Assembly (NCBI RefSeq): GCF_002000365.1
Contig: NZ_MVBK01000051.1
Span: 17,108-59,937 of the forward strand
Direction: 5' to 3'
Length of the DNA stretch: 42,830 nucleotides
DNA from: Thioalkalivibrio denitrificans
Lineage (GTDB): Bacteria > Pseudomonadota > Gammaproteobacteria > Ectothiorhodospirales > Ectothiorhodospiraceae
Positions within the stretch are counted from its first letter, which is position 1. Each line of letters opens with the position of its first letter. The notes beneath the pieces are model-generated. The model had not been told where the DNA came from and searched no databases. It saw nothing but the letters and a program-made list of their open reading frames with translations. Positions 23,242 through 32,319 of this stretch are shown here, piece by piece. The position numbers and the translations under genes are program-made.

Positions 23242-23369
23242 AGCCACAGAGGTCACAGAGCAATAAACTTCGTCCCTGAAAGCAGCTTCATCCACTGGGG
23301 TGCGCCAGATCCGGAGCCCCTTGGCCCTCGCTCTTGACGATCTTTTTTACCTCTGTGACCTCTGTGGCT
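23242..23369. repeat. Inverted repeat, CCACAGAGGTCACAGAG family, copy 2
   Basis: The 19-bp perfect arms AGCCACAGAGGTCACAGAG (23242-23260) and CTCTGTGACCTCTGTGGCT (23351-23369) start 4 bases after the end of hemH. The spacer between them is unlike that of copy 1. Confidence 0.82.
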
Positions 23370-23372
23370 GAA

Positions 23373-24482
23373 TCAGTCCCTGGCCCCCATCGCCAGCGCC
23401 CGGTTGCGGCTTGCCTGCGCCTCGGCCTCGCGGGCGCCGGCGTCGTAGTCCGGCTGCGCCTCGGGCCATCCCTGGAGGTGGCGCATGGCGAGGTCGGCCA
23501 GCGCGTCCAGGTGATCCGGATTGTCGTTGAGCGCCGGAATGTAGTGAAACTCCTGGCCGCCCGCCTCCTCGAAGATCTCGCGATTCTCGCCGGCGATCTC
23601 CTCCAGCGTCTCGAGACAGTCCGCGGAAAAACCGGGGCAGACCACATCCAGGCGCTTGAGACCGTCCCTGGCCAGTGTCGATACGGTTTCATCCGTGTAG
23701 GGCTTGAGCCACTCCGCCTTGCCGAATCGCGACTGGAAAGTGACCATCCATTCCCCGTCGGCCAGCCCGAGGCGTTCCGCGAGCAGCCGCCCCGTGGCCT
23801 GACACTGGCAGTGGTAAGGATCACCCGCGAGCAGATAGCGTTTCGGCACGCCGTGGAAGGACATGAGCAGCCTGTCTCCCCGGCCGTGGGTCTCCCAATA
23901 GGTATTCACGCTGCGCGCAAGCGCATCCAGGTAACCCGGGTCGGCGTGATAGTCGCCGAGAAAACGCAGGTGTGGCACCCAGCGCCACCCCTGCAGGACG
24001 CGGGAGACCGCGTCAAAGGCCGAACCCGCGGTACTGCCGGAATACTGGGGATAGAGCGGCAGGACCAGGATGCGCCGCGCCCCAGCGGTGCGCATACGCT
24101 TCAGGCCGGATTCAATGGAAGGCTCCCCGTAGCGCATGGCCAGTTCCACCCGCACGGGGCCCGCAAGTCGTTTGCCCAGGCGCTCGGCGAGACCGGCCGC
24201 CTGCCGCCGGCTGATGGCCAGCAGCGGTGAACCGTCGTCCGTCCACACCTTCTCGTACAGGCGCGCGCTGCGCTTCGGCCGCAGGTTCAGGACAATGCCG
24301 TTGAGTATCAGCCACCAGAGGGGCCGGGGAATCTCGACCACGCGCGGGTCCCAGAGAAACTGCTTGAGGTAGCGCCGCAGCGCACCCGCGGTGGGCGCCT
24401 CCGGGGTGCCCAGATTGACCACCAGCACTCCCAGGCACTCGGGACTGCCGTGGCGATAATCGGATTCGCCGTCATAGCGCAT
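23373..24482 (-). CDS. hemH: Ferrochelatase
   Basis: A 369-residue ferrochelatase that inserts Fe2+ into protoporphyrin IX, the last step of protoheme synthesis, on the cytoplasmic side of the membrane. The N-terminus GVLVVNLGTPEAPTAGALRR is canonical. LLMSFHGVPKRY carries the metal-handling His210, and CPGFSADCLETLEEI carries the conserved Glu291. LPLYPQYSGSTAGS is the substrate-site loop. The C-terminal 30 residues are polar and variable. The gene is flanked on both sides by palindromic repeats, so it is probably transcribed alone or ends within them. Confidence 0.95.
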   Translation of the reverse strand: MRYDGESDYRHGSPECLGVLVVNLGTPEAPTAGALRRYLKQFLWDPRVVEIPRPLWWLILNGIVLNLRPKRSARLYEKVWTDDGSPLLAISRRQAAGLAERLGKRLAGPVRVELAMRYGEPSIESGLKRMRTAGARRILVLPLYPQYSGSTAGSAFDAVSRVLQGWRWVPHLRFLGDYHADPGYLDALARSVNTYWETHGRGDRLLMSFHGVPKRYLLAGDPYHCQCQATGRLLAERLGLADGEWMVTFQSRFGKAEWLKPYTDETVSTLARDGLKRLDVVCPGFSADCLETLEEIAGENREIFEEAGGQEFHYIPALNDNPDHLDALADLAMRHLQGWPEAQPDYDAGAREAEAQASRNRALAMGARD

Positions 24483-24532
24483 GGGTCGTGATCCGACGTC
24501 TTGGGGTAAACGCGCAGGATACAGAATTGGAG

Positions 24533-24802
24533 AGGGAAGTGGGAATTGGGAAGTGAGATATGAAGTGCGAAGTGTGAATTGGGAAGTGGGAATGAAACCA
24601 CCCTCACCCCGGCCCTCAAATTCCGGGCGTCCTGCCCTCCACCCTTCGGGCCAGCCTGTCGGCTGTTCAAATCCGCTCCCGGCGGATTTGTCCTGAGGGA
24701 GAGGGAGAACGGCGCAATCGCCTCTTAATACTCCCTCCCCCGCCTCGCGGGGGAGGGTTGGGGTGGGGGACTTCCCACCTCTAGATTCACACTTCTGACT
24801 TC
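24533..24802. repeat. Composite palindromic repeat, AATTGGGAAGTG family, copy 2, with an inserted piece
   Basis: The order is the same as in copy 1 (AATTGGGAAGTG arms, then ACCCTCACCCCGGCCCTC, GAGGGAGAGGGAG, CTCCCTCCCCCGC...GCGGGGGAGGG). About 73 extra bases (24618-24690) interrupt it between GGCCCTC and TCCTGAGGGAG. The extra piece ends in a 9-bp hairpin CAAATCCGC/GCGGATTTG (24668-24690). Confidence 0.8.
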
Positions 24803-24809
24803 AACGGCC

Positions 24810-25394
24810 CTACTGCAGTGCGCGGGTGCGAAGCGGGCTGGAGCGGGGGAAGTGGGACTGCAGGAACTCCATCTGGTCGGCGAGGATGCGCCGGCCCTGG
24901 AGGTAGATATACTCGGCGTGGGTGGGCACGAAGGGCACGGCCAGCAACTGCAGGCCGGCCTGTTCCGGGGTACGACCGGCCTTGTGGTTGTTGCAGCGCT
25001 TGCAGGCCGTCACGACGTTGCGCCAGTGATCGGCACCCCCTTGGCTGAGGGGCGTGACGTGATCCCGGGAAAGCTCCTGGCCCGGATGATGCTGCCCGCA
25101 GTACATGCACAGGTGGGCGTCACGCTTGAACAGGGCGTGATTGTTGAGCGGGGGCACGTACCCGGCATGGATGGCGCGATTGCTGCCGAAGGTGGCGATG
25201 ATGGAGTTGACCTCCACCACACTGCGAAGGCCGGACCGGGCATTGATGCCACCCCGGACACGGTACAGCAGGACGCCGCAGGTGTAGGCAACCTGCCCGG
25301 CGTGATAGAGCCGCACCGCCTGCTGGTAGTCGACCCACTCCAGCGGCATGCCGGCCGCGTCTGTGCGAAGCACCTGTTGGTTGAACTCAAACAC
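24810..25394 (-). CDS. HNH endonuclease family protein
   Basis: A 194-residue HNH nuclease-fold protein. A zinc knuckle is formed by CMYC (96-99) and CKRC (131-134). The active-site stretch LSRDHVTPLSQGG has Asp111-His112, with Asn126 and CNNHKAGRTP (His137) completing the HNH pattern. It resembles the stand-alone HNH proteins common in proteobacterial chromosomes, rather than a toxin or intron enzyme, and DNA nicking or cleavage is the likely activity. The start is GTG at 25394 with GAGG 7 bases upstream. It is divergent from pntAA across a 311-base gap. Confidence 0.88.
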   Translation of the reverse strand: MFEFNQQVLRTDAAGMPLEWVDYQQAVRLYHAGQVAYTCGVLLYRVRGGINARSGLRSVVEVNSIIATFGSNRAIHAGYVPPLNNHALFKRDAHLCMYCGQHHPGQELSRDHVTPLSQGGADHWRNVVTACKRCNNHKAGRTPEQAGLQLLAVPFVPTHAEYIYLQGRRILADQMEFLQSHFPRSSPLRTRALQ

Positions 25395-25705
25395 GGTTTG
25401 ATCCTCACGGGACCTCGCGGTCCCGGATCGACTTTATCCGGAAGCCGGTTTTAAAGCAATTATCAAGCCGTTCTTTCGCAAAGCCCGTCTTTCGGGGCAC
25501 AGGCGGACGCCTGACCCCACCCCGTGCAAGGGTTTTGGCTTCAAACATGTACAGGAATCCGATACCATAACGGCCTTTTTTGAGCGGACCGCGCCAGGCT
25601 TCCGCCACCAAGAAGAATGGCTTTCCGAGATTCCTGTTCCCGCCAAGCGTCCGGCGTAGGGCCCTTGAGACGCCCCCGGTGATATGCCGGCTGACGGAGT
25701 AAACC
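25395..25705. other. Divergent intergenic region ahead of HNH and pnt
   Basis: No credible gene is seen. A GGGACC-TCGC-GGTCCC hairpin lies at 25409-25424, close to the HNH gene start. GGAG at 25696-25699 is the pntAA ribosome site. No promoter could be assigned with confidence. Confidence 0.5.
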
Positions 25706-26839
25706 ATGTCCATGAAACTGGCCGTGCCCAAAGAAACAGCCCCCGGCGAGCGCCGGGTCGCACTGGATCCCAGCGTTGTCACCAAGCTGACCAAGCTGGG
25801 CCTCGAAGTCCTTGTCCAGAAAGACGCCGGCGGCTCGGCGCATTTCCCCGACGATGCCTACGGTGACGTCCGCATGGTGGACGACGCCGGTGCCCTCATC
25901 GGCGAAGCCGACATCGTGGTGCGGGTCGCGCCCCCAGGTGTCGAAGACGTCGAGCGCATGAAGGACGGCGCCACGCTGGTGGGCTTTTTCCACGCCCACA
26001 AGAGCACGGATGTGGTCAAGGCCATGCAGGCGAAGAAGATCACCAGCTTCGCCATGGAACTGATCCCCCGCATCTCCCGCGCCCAGAGCATGGACGCGCT
26101 GTCCTCCCAGGCGGCCATCGGCGGCTACAAGGCAGCCATCATGGGCGCGGACCTGTCCTGCCGCTTCTTTCCAATGCTGACCACCGCCGCGGGCACCATC
26201 CGCCCCTCCAAGGTGATCGTGATCGGCGCCGGCGTGGCCGGCCTGCAGGCCATCGCCACCGCCCGCCGTCTGGGCGCCATGGTGGAGGCCTACGACGTGC
26301 GCTCCGCCACCAAGGAGCAGGTGGAGTCCCTGGGCGCCAAGTTCCTGGACCTGGGCGTCAAGGCCGAAGGTGAAGGTGGTTATGCCCGCGAGCTGACCGA
26401 CGAGGAAAAACAGCAACAGCAGGAGGCGCTTGCCGGCTTCATCAGCAAGGCCGACGTGCTGATCACGACGGCCGCCATCCCGGGCCGCCCGTCGCCGAAG
26501 CTGATTCCCGAGTCCATGGTGGAGGGCATGAAGCCGGGGGCGGTGATCGTGGACCTGGCCGCCGAGGGCGGCGGCAACTGTGAGCTCACGAAACCCGGCG
26601 AGACCATCGAACACAAGGGCGTGATCATCCACGGCCCGCTCAACATTCCCTCCCAGGTGGCCCTGCACGCGAGCGAGATGTACGCCAAGAACCTGCTCAA
26701 CTTCCTCTCGCCGCACATCGCCGAGGGCGAGTTCAAGCCGGACTGGGAGGACGAGATCATCGCCAAGAGCTGCCTGACGCACGACGGCGAGATCAAACAC
26801 GAAGCGACCCGCAGCCTGGTGGAAGGAGGTCAGTCATGA
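25706..26839 (+). CDS. pntAA: NAD(P) transhydrogenase alpha subunit, part 1
   Basis: A 377-residue soluble NAD(H)-binding domain I of proton-translocating transhydrogenase. The N-terminus KLAVPKETAPGERRVALDPS is the alanine dehydrogenase/PntA signature. VIVIGAGVAGLQAIATARRLGAMVEAYDVR is the NAD Rossmann motif. DLGVKAEGEGGYARELTDEE is the mobile loop. The enzyme couples hydride transfer from NADH to NADP+ with proton entry, supplying NADPH. The ATG has GGAG 6 bases upstream. Its stop overlaps the next gene's start (ATGA), as in split-subunit PntAA/PntAB operons. Confidence 0.94.
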   Translation: MSMKLAVPKETAPGERRVALDPSVVTKLTKLGLEVLVQKDAGGSAHFPDDAYGDVRMVDDAGALIGEADIVVRVAPPGVEDVERMKDGATLVGFFHAHKSTDVVKAMQAKKITSFAMELIPRISRAQSMDALSSQAAIGGYKAAIMGADLSCRFFPMLTTAAGTIRPSKVIVIGAGVAGLQAIATARRLGAMVEAYDVRSATKEQVESLGAKFLDLGVKAEGEGGYARELTDEEKQQQQEALAGFISKADVLITTAAIPGRPSPKLIPESMVEGMKPGAVIVDLAAEGGGNCELTKPGETIEHKGVIIHGPLNIPSQVALHASEMYAKNLLNFLSPHIAEGEFKPDWEDEIIAKSCLTHDGEIKHEATRSLVEGGQS

Positions 26840-27131
26840 TCGGCATCGAGGGTTTCGTTGCGCTCTACATCTTTATGCTGGCCGCCTTCACCGGATACGA
26901 GGTGATCTCGAAGGTGCCGGTGATCCTGCACACGCCGCTGATGTCCGGCTCCAACTTCGTCCACGGCATCGTGCTGGTGGGCACCATGGTGGCACTCGGA
27001 CACGCAACCACGCCGCTGGAGCAGCTGATCGGCTTCGTGGCCGTGATTCTCGGCGCGGGTAACGCGGTGGGCGGTTACGTGGTGACCGAACGCATGCTCG
27101 AGATGTTCAAGAGCAGCAAGGGAGGCAAGTG

Positions 27132-27132
<1 letters not shown>
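26836..27132 (+). CDS. pntAB: NAD(P) transhydrogenase alpha subunit, part 2 (membrane)
   Basis: A 98-residue membrane part of domain II with three hydrophobic helices (about 5-25, 33-54, 60-82). FTGYEVISKVPVILHTPLMSG is the conserved loop of the alpha membrane region. In enteric bacteria this is fused to PntAA; here it is separate, as in Rhodospirillum-type operons. It overlaps pntAA by 4 bases, and its stop shares one base with the pntB ATG at 27132. Confidence 0.94.
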
Positions 27133-28532
<1,400 letters not shown>

Positions 28533-28539
28533 GGGTTGG

Positions 28540-28640
28540 CGCGTTAGGTGTGAGGTGTTAGGGGTAAGGCGTGAGGAGTAAGGCGTGGGCAGTCATCACG
28601 CCTATCGCCTGACGCCTGACGCCTGACGCCTCACACCAAA
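28540..28640. repeat. Inverted repeat, AGGCGTGAG/CTCACGCCT family
   Basis: The left side carries GTGAGG, TAAGGCGTGAGGAGTAAGGC and similar units; the right side carries ACGCCT repeated as CGCCTGACGCCTGACGCCTC (28611-). They pair imperfectly as a low-complexity palindrome between convergent pntB and the cNMP/GGDEF gene. Confidence 0.7.
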
Positions 28641-28643
28641 CCC

Positions 28644-29627
28644 TCACATCGAAGTACAGTTGCGCCCCGCGGCCTTGGCCCGGTAAAGGGCGCTGTCGGC
28701 GCGGCGGATCAGGTTCGCGGTGTCGTCTCCCGACTCGCGGATAGCAATACCGATGGACACGGTAACCCGCGGCAGCGGACCGTCGTCCATGGCCGGATAA
28801 TCCACCTCGGCCAGCGCCTGGTGCAGGCGCTCGGCAACGCCCTCGGTCTCGGTCTCGTCCGCACCCGGCAGGATCACCACCATCTCCTCCCCGCCATAAC
28901 GCACCGCGAGATCGTTCTCCCGCAGGGCCTTCTGGATGGTGCCGGCCACAGTCTGCAGCACCAGGTCTCCGGCCAAGTGCCCGTGGGTGTCGTTGTAGGA
29001 TTTGAAGTGATCGATGTCGATCATCATTAGGCAGAGTGGCTTGCCGCGCAATTCGCTGCGGGCAATCTCGAACGTCAGGCGCTCGTCCATCCAGCGCCGG
29101 TTATAGAGGGCCGTCAGCGGATCTGTCTGTGCATGCTGCCGGTAACGCTCCTGCAACGCCCTGGCGGTGCTCATGGCGCTGTTCGCGCCGGCCAGCCGGC
29201 GCGCCAGGTACTGGAGGAGATTGCAGGTGAACACCGGTTCCTGGTAGGCCATGCGCCACAGGGTGTTGCGCGGTATCTCCAGAACCTGCGTAGTGCGCTC
29301 GGCCACCACGCGCGAAAAGACCGGCGCGTTGGCGATCAGGGAGGCCGCGCCGGCCAGATCACCGGGCCCCAGGGTTCGCGACGGCCCTTCTTCGTCGGCG
29401 CCATGGAGCGCCAGGTGCCCCTTCAGGACCACATACAGGCAGTCGTTGGACTTCCCCGGAGCCAGCAGCGTGTCGCCTGCCTCGACATCCAGGATGGAGG
29501 CCCCGGCCAGCAGGGATGCCAGACCGTCGGACTCCACACCGTGAAACAGCGGCAGCCCCCGGATACCTTCCAGATCCGGAAACGCCATCGGACGGGAAAC
29601 AGGGGCGCCAGAAGCCAATGCGGTCAA
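28644..29627 (-). CDS. Diguanylate cyclase with N-terminal cyclic-nucleotide-binding domain
   Basis: A 327-residue cytoplasmic regulator. Residues 25-140 form a cNMP/CRP-like beta-roll (LPLFHGVESDGLASLLAGAS, GDTLLAPG, LYVVLKGHLALHG, PGDLAGAASLI). Residues 165-327 form a GGDEF domain with DPLTALYNRRWM, the active site GGEEM (245-249) and an RxxD inhibitory site (RENDLAVRYGGEEM). It is expected to make c-di-GMP from GTP, with output possibly set by a bound nucleotide or other ligand. The start at 29627 or the Met at residue 14 (29588) are both possible. It is divergent from priA over a 421-base gap rich in DnaA-box-like sites. Confidence 0.9.
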   Translation of the reverse strand: MTALASGAPVSRPMAFPDLEGIRGLPLFHGVESDGLASLLAGASILDVEAGDTLLAPGKSNDCLYVVLKGHLALHGADEEGPSRTLGPGDLAGAASLIANAPVFSRVVAERTTQVLEIPRNTLWRMAYQEPVFTCNLLQYLARRLAGANSAMSTARALQERYRQHAQTDPLTALYNRRWMDERLTFEIARSELRGKPLCLMMIDIDHFKSYNDTHGHLAGDLVLQTVAGTIQKALRENDLAVRYGGEEMVVILPGADETETEGVAERLHQALAEVDYPAMDDGPLPRVTVSIGIAIRESGDDTANLIRRADSALYRAKAAGRNCTSM

Positions 29628-29802
29628 TCCTCCCCACCGTGGACCCGGACCGGCGATACGAAACTCCGGCCTGCTTACAATTCTTGTACAGGATCGGCCC
29701 GACCCTGCACAACAGACCCGAACCGGAAATGGCTATAAAATCACGCTTGCACGTGCATTTATGAGAACGACGCACGGGGCACCCGGGTATTCCGGAACCG
29801 TG

Positions 29803-30015
29803 TTATACACAGTTGTTCACAGGGCGGGGCAACCCGGTTCGTGACCGGGGTCGGACACCCTGACCAAATCATTTCATCCCCGTAACCATCTGCTTTTAAA
29901 CGCGTTTACGGGGTGGTCATTTTTTGTTCAAGTTAATGATCGGCCAGTCGTCGTGCGCCTCATGGCAAGTTTATGACACGCTTTCCACACAGTTATCCAC
30001 AGGTTTTGTGGAAAA
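29803..30015. promoter_or_regulatory. Cluster of DnaA-box-like 9-mers upstream of priA
   Basis: Two perfect TTATNCACA boxes are present: TTATACACA (29803-29811) and TTATCCACA (29993-30001). Near-matches are TTGTTCACA (29813-29821), CTTTCCACA (29981-29989) and, on the other strand, TTTTCCACA (30007-30015). The gap is visibly more AT-rich than its surroundings (for example around 29915-29940). It could be a DnaA-controlled promoter, a DnaA-titration site or an origin-like region. No dnaA, dnaN, rpmH or gidA is in the window. Confidence 0.55.
29878..29913. repeat. Inverted repeat within the DnaA-box region
   Basis: CCCCGTAA (29878-29885) pairs with TTACGGGG (29906-29913), enclosing the self-complementary AAACGCGTTT (29898-29907, partly overlapping the right arm). 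It lies between the two groups of DnaA-like boxes; role unknown. Confidence 0.5.
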
Positions 30016-30048
30016 GCACATTTAGATCACGTGATTTAGAGGGTTAGA

Positions 30049-32292
30049 GTGCAATCTGTGAAATCACTTGAAGAACGCCCTCTAACATCGAAGCCCGCCC
30101 CCTCCGGGATCTGCCGCGTGGCGGTACCGGGTCCGTTCATGGAACCGCTCGACTATCTGCCGCCCCGGAACTCGCCGTCTCCCGGGCCTGGCCAACGGGT
30201 GAGGGTCGGCCTGGGCCGGCGGGACGTGGTGGGCGTGGTGATCGACGTCGCCGGGACCAGCACGCTGGCGCGGGAGCGCCTTCGCCCGGTACGCGAGGTG
30301 CTGGACGACACCCCTTTGCTGAACCCCTCCCTGCTCCGTCTGCTGTGCTGGAGCGCCGATTATTATCAGCATCCGGTCGGTGAGGTGGTGCAACAGGCAT
30401 TGCCTGTGCTGCTCCGACAGGGTAAGCCCGCACGCCCGGGCCGAACCCTGTGCTATCGACTGACCGGGACCGGTCGCGAACAGGATCCCGCCACGTTGTC
30501 CCGGGCGCCGCGTCAGGCTGCGCTCCTGGACGCCCTGAAGGATTGCCCCGAGGGACTCACGCCCTCAGAGCTGGAGTCTGTTCCTCCGGGCGGCTGGCAC
30601 GGCCCCTTGCGGGCCCTGCGTGACAAGGGTTGGGTCGAGGCATGCGAAAGGGAGAGGGCACCTGCCGGCACGGCCGCCGTCGAGACCGGTCCCGAACTGA
30701 ACCTGGACCAGACCGCCGCCGTCGAGGCGGTGCGCGCGCTGTTCGGGTCCTTCTCCTGCCACCTGCTGCAGGGTGTGACGGGCAGCGGCAAGACCGAGGT
30801 CTACCTGCAGCTGATCTGTCTGGCGCTCGACGCCGGCCAACAGGTGCTGGTGCTGGTCCCCGAGATCGCGCTGACGCCGCAACTGGTGCGCCGATTCCGG
30901 CGGCGTCTGGACACCCCCGTGGCCGTGCTGCATTCCGGGCTGACCGACCGTGAGCGCCTCGACGCCTGGCTCTCGGTCCGCGATGGCCATGCGGGCGTGG
31001 CCATCGGCACCCGCTCTGCGGTGTACGTGCCCTGGGTCCGGCCGGGGCTGATCATCGTGGACGAGGAGCACGACACCTCATACAAGCAACACGAGGGGTT
31101 TCGCTACCACGCCCGGGACGTGGCGGTGATGCGCGCGCGCATGGAGGAGATTCCGATCCTGCTGGGCTCCGCCACGCCATCCCTGGAGAGCCTCGCCAAT
31201 GTGGCGCGTGGGCAGTACGGCCGGTCGCGGCTCACCACGCGCGCCGGCGGTGCCAGCGCACCACGGGCCGAACTGCTGGACCTGCGCCGCCAGACCCTGG
31301 ACGAGGGCCTGTCCACCGGCCTCCTGCAACGCATGGAACAGCACCTGGCGGGCGGCGCACAGTGCCTGCTGTTTCTCAACCGGCGCGGCTATGCCCCGAC
31401 GCTGATCTGCCATGTGTGCGGCTGGGTGGCCGAATGCCCGCGCTGCGACGCGCGCATGACCTGGCACCACGGCGACGGGCGCATCCGCTGTCATCACTGC
31501 GGCCACGAAAAACCGCGTCCGGCCCGGTGCCCTTCCTGCGGCGGCGGGCTGGGCGGACTCGGGGAAGGCACCGAGCGGGTGGCGCAGGCCCTGGCGCGGC
31601 ACTTTCCGGGGGTCTCGATCGGCCGGCTGGACCGGGACAGCACGCGCAGGAAGGGCAGCCTCGAATCCGTGCTGGATGACGTGCGCAGCGGCAGGCATCG
31701 CATCCTGGTGGGCACCCAGATGCTCGCCAAGGGTCACCACTTCCCGGAGGTCTCCCTGGTGGGCATCCTGGACGCGGACCAGGGTCTGTTCAGCGCAGAC
31801 TTCCGCGCCGCGGAGCGCATGGCGCAACTCATGATCCAGGTGGCGGGGCGCGCCGGACGCGCCGACCGCCCCGGCGAGGTCTTGATCCAGACGCATCACC
31901 CCGACCATCCCCTGCTGCGCACCCTGGTGGAAGGGGGATACGAGGCATTCGCGGAGGCCGCGCTGGCCGAACGCCGGGCCGCCGGCCTGCCGCCGTTTGC
32001 GCACATTGCCCTGCTGCGCGCCGAGGCCACCGCCGCTGCCGCGCCCCACGACTTCCTCCAGGCTGCCCGCGCAGCCCTGCAGGCCCTGCGCCCGGATTCC
32101 GTGGACATCTGGGGGCCGGCGCCGTCCCTGATGGAGCGGCGCGCCGGGCGCTACCGGGCACAGCTCATGCTGCAGAGCGCCTCGCGCCCCGCCCTGCACC
32201 GCGCATTGCGCGCCTGGGTGCCGGAGTTGGCGCACCTGCCGGGGGCGAGAAAGGTGCGCTGGGCCGTTGACGTGGACGCGATCGAACTCTGA
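30049..32292 (+). CDS. priA: Primosomal replication protein N', helicase PriA
   Basis: A 747-residue PriA, a 3'-5' DNA helicase that reloads the replisome at stalled forks. The N-terminal DNA-binding domain begins near CRVAVPGPFMEPLDYLPP. Walker A is GVTGSGKTEVYLQ, the DEAH-like box is DEEHDTSYKQ, and SATPSLESL is motif III. Eight zinc-binding cysteines appear in CHVCGWVAECPRC and CHHCGHEKPRPARCPSCGG. The C-terminal helicase motifs (GTQMLAKGHHFPEVSLVGIL, QVAGRAGRADRPG) are intact. The GTG at 30049 has AGAGGG 5 bases upstream; the first 20 residues are not part of the conserved core, so a later start is possible. The upstream gap holds DnaA-like boxes. Confidence 0.95.
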   Translation: MQSVKSLEERPLTSKPAPSGICRVAVPGPFMEPLDYLPPRNSPSPGPGQRVRVGLGRRDVVGVVIDVAGTSTLARERLRPVREVLDDTPLLNPSLLRLLCWSADYYQHPVGEVVQQALPVLLRQGKPARPGRTLCYRLTGTGREQDPATLSRAPRQAALLDALKDCPEGLTPSELESVPPGGWHGPLRALRDKGWVEACERERAPAGTAAVETGPELNLDQTAAVEAVRALFGSFSCHLLQGVTGSGKTEVYLQLICLALDAGQQVLVLVPEIALTPQLVRRFRRRLDTPVAVLHSGLTDRERLDAWLSVRDGHAGVAIGTRSAVYVPWVRPGLIIVDEEHDTSYKQHEGFRYHARDVAVMRARMEEIPILLGSATPSLESLANVARGQYGRSRLTTRAGGASAPRAELLDLRRQTLDEGLSTGLLQRMEQHLAGGAQCLLFLNRRGYAPTLICHVCGWVAECPRCDARMTWHHGDGRIRCHHCGHEKPRPARCPSCGGGLGGLGEGTERVAQALARHFPGVSIGRLDRDSTRRKGSLESVLDDVRSGRHRILVGTQMLAKGHHFPEVSLVGILDADQGLFSADFRAAERMAQLMIQVAGRAGRADRPGEVLIQTHHPDHPLLRTLVEGGYEAFAEAALAERRAAGLPPFAHIALLRAEATAAAAPHDFLQAARAALQALRPDSVDIWGPAPSLMERRAGRYRAQLMLQSASRPALHRALRAWVPELAHLPGARKVRWAVDVDAIEL

Positions 32293-32319
32293 CGGGCCCG
32301 AACCCGAGAATCGCGCCTG

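Noticed and set aside
23213-23263. Upstream start for the CinA/MoaB-like gene
   Set aside because: The extra 17 codons come from the CCACAGAGG repeat.
25405-25794. Minus-strand frame in the gap before pntAA
   Set aside because: It overlaps the pntAA start and has no domain, ribosome site or plausible product.
29803-30015. Calling this the chromosomal oriC
   Set aside because: No dnaA, dnaN, rpmH, gidA or parAB is nearby and skew cannot be measured over so short a window; kept only as a DnaA-box cluster.
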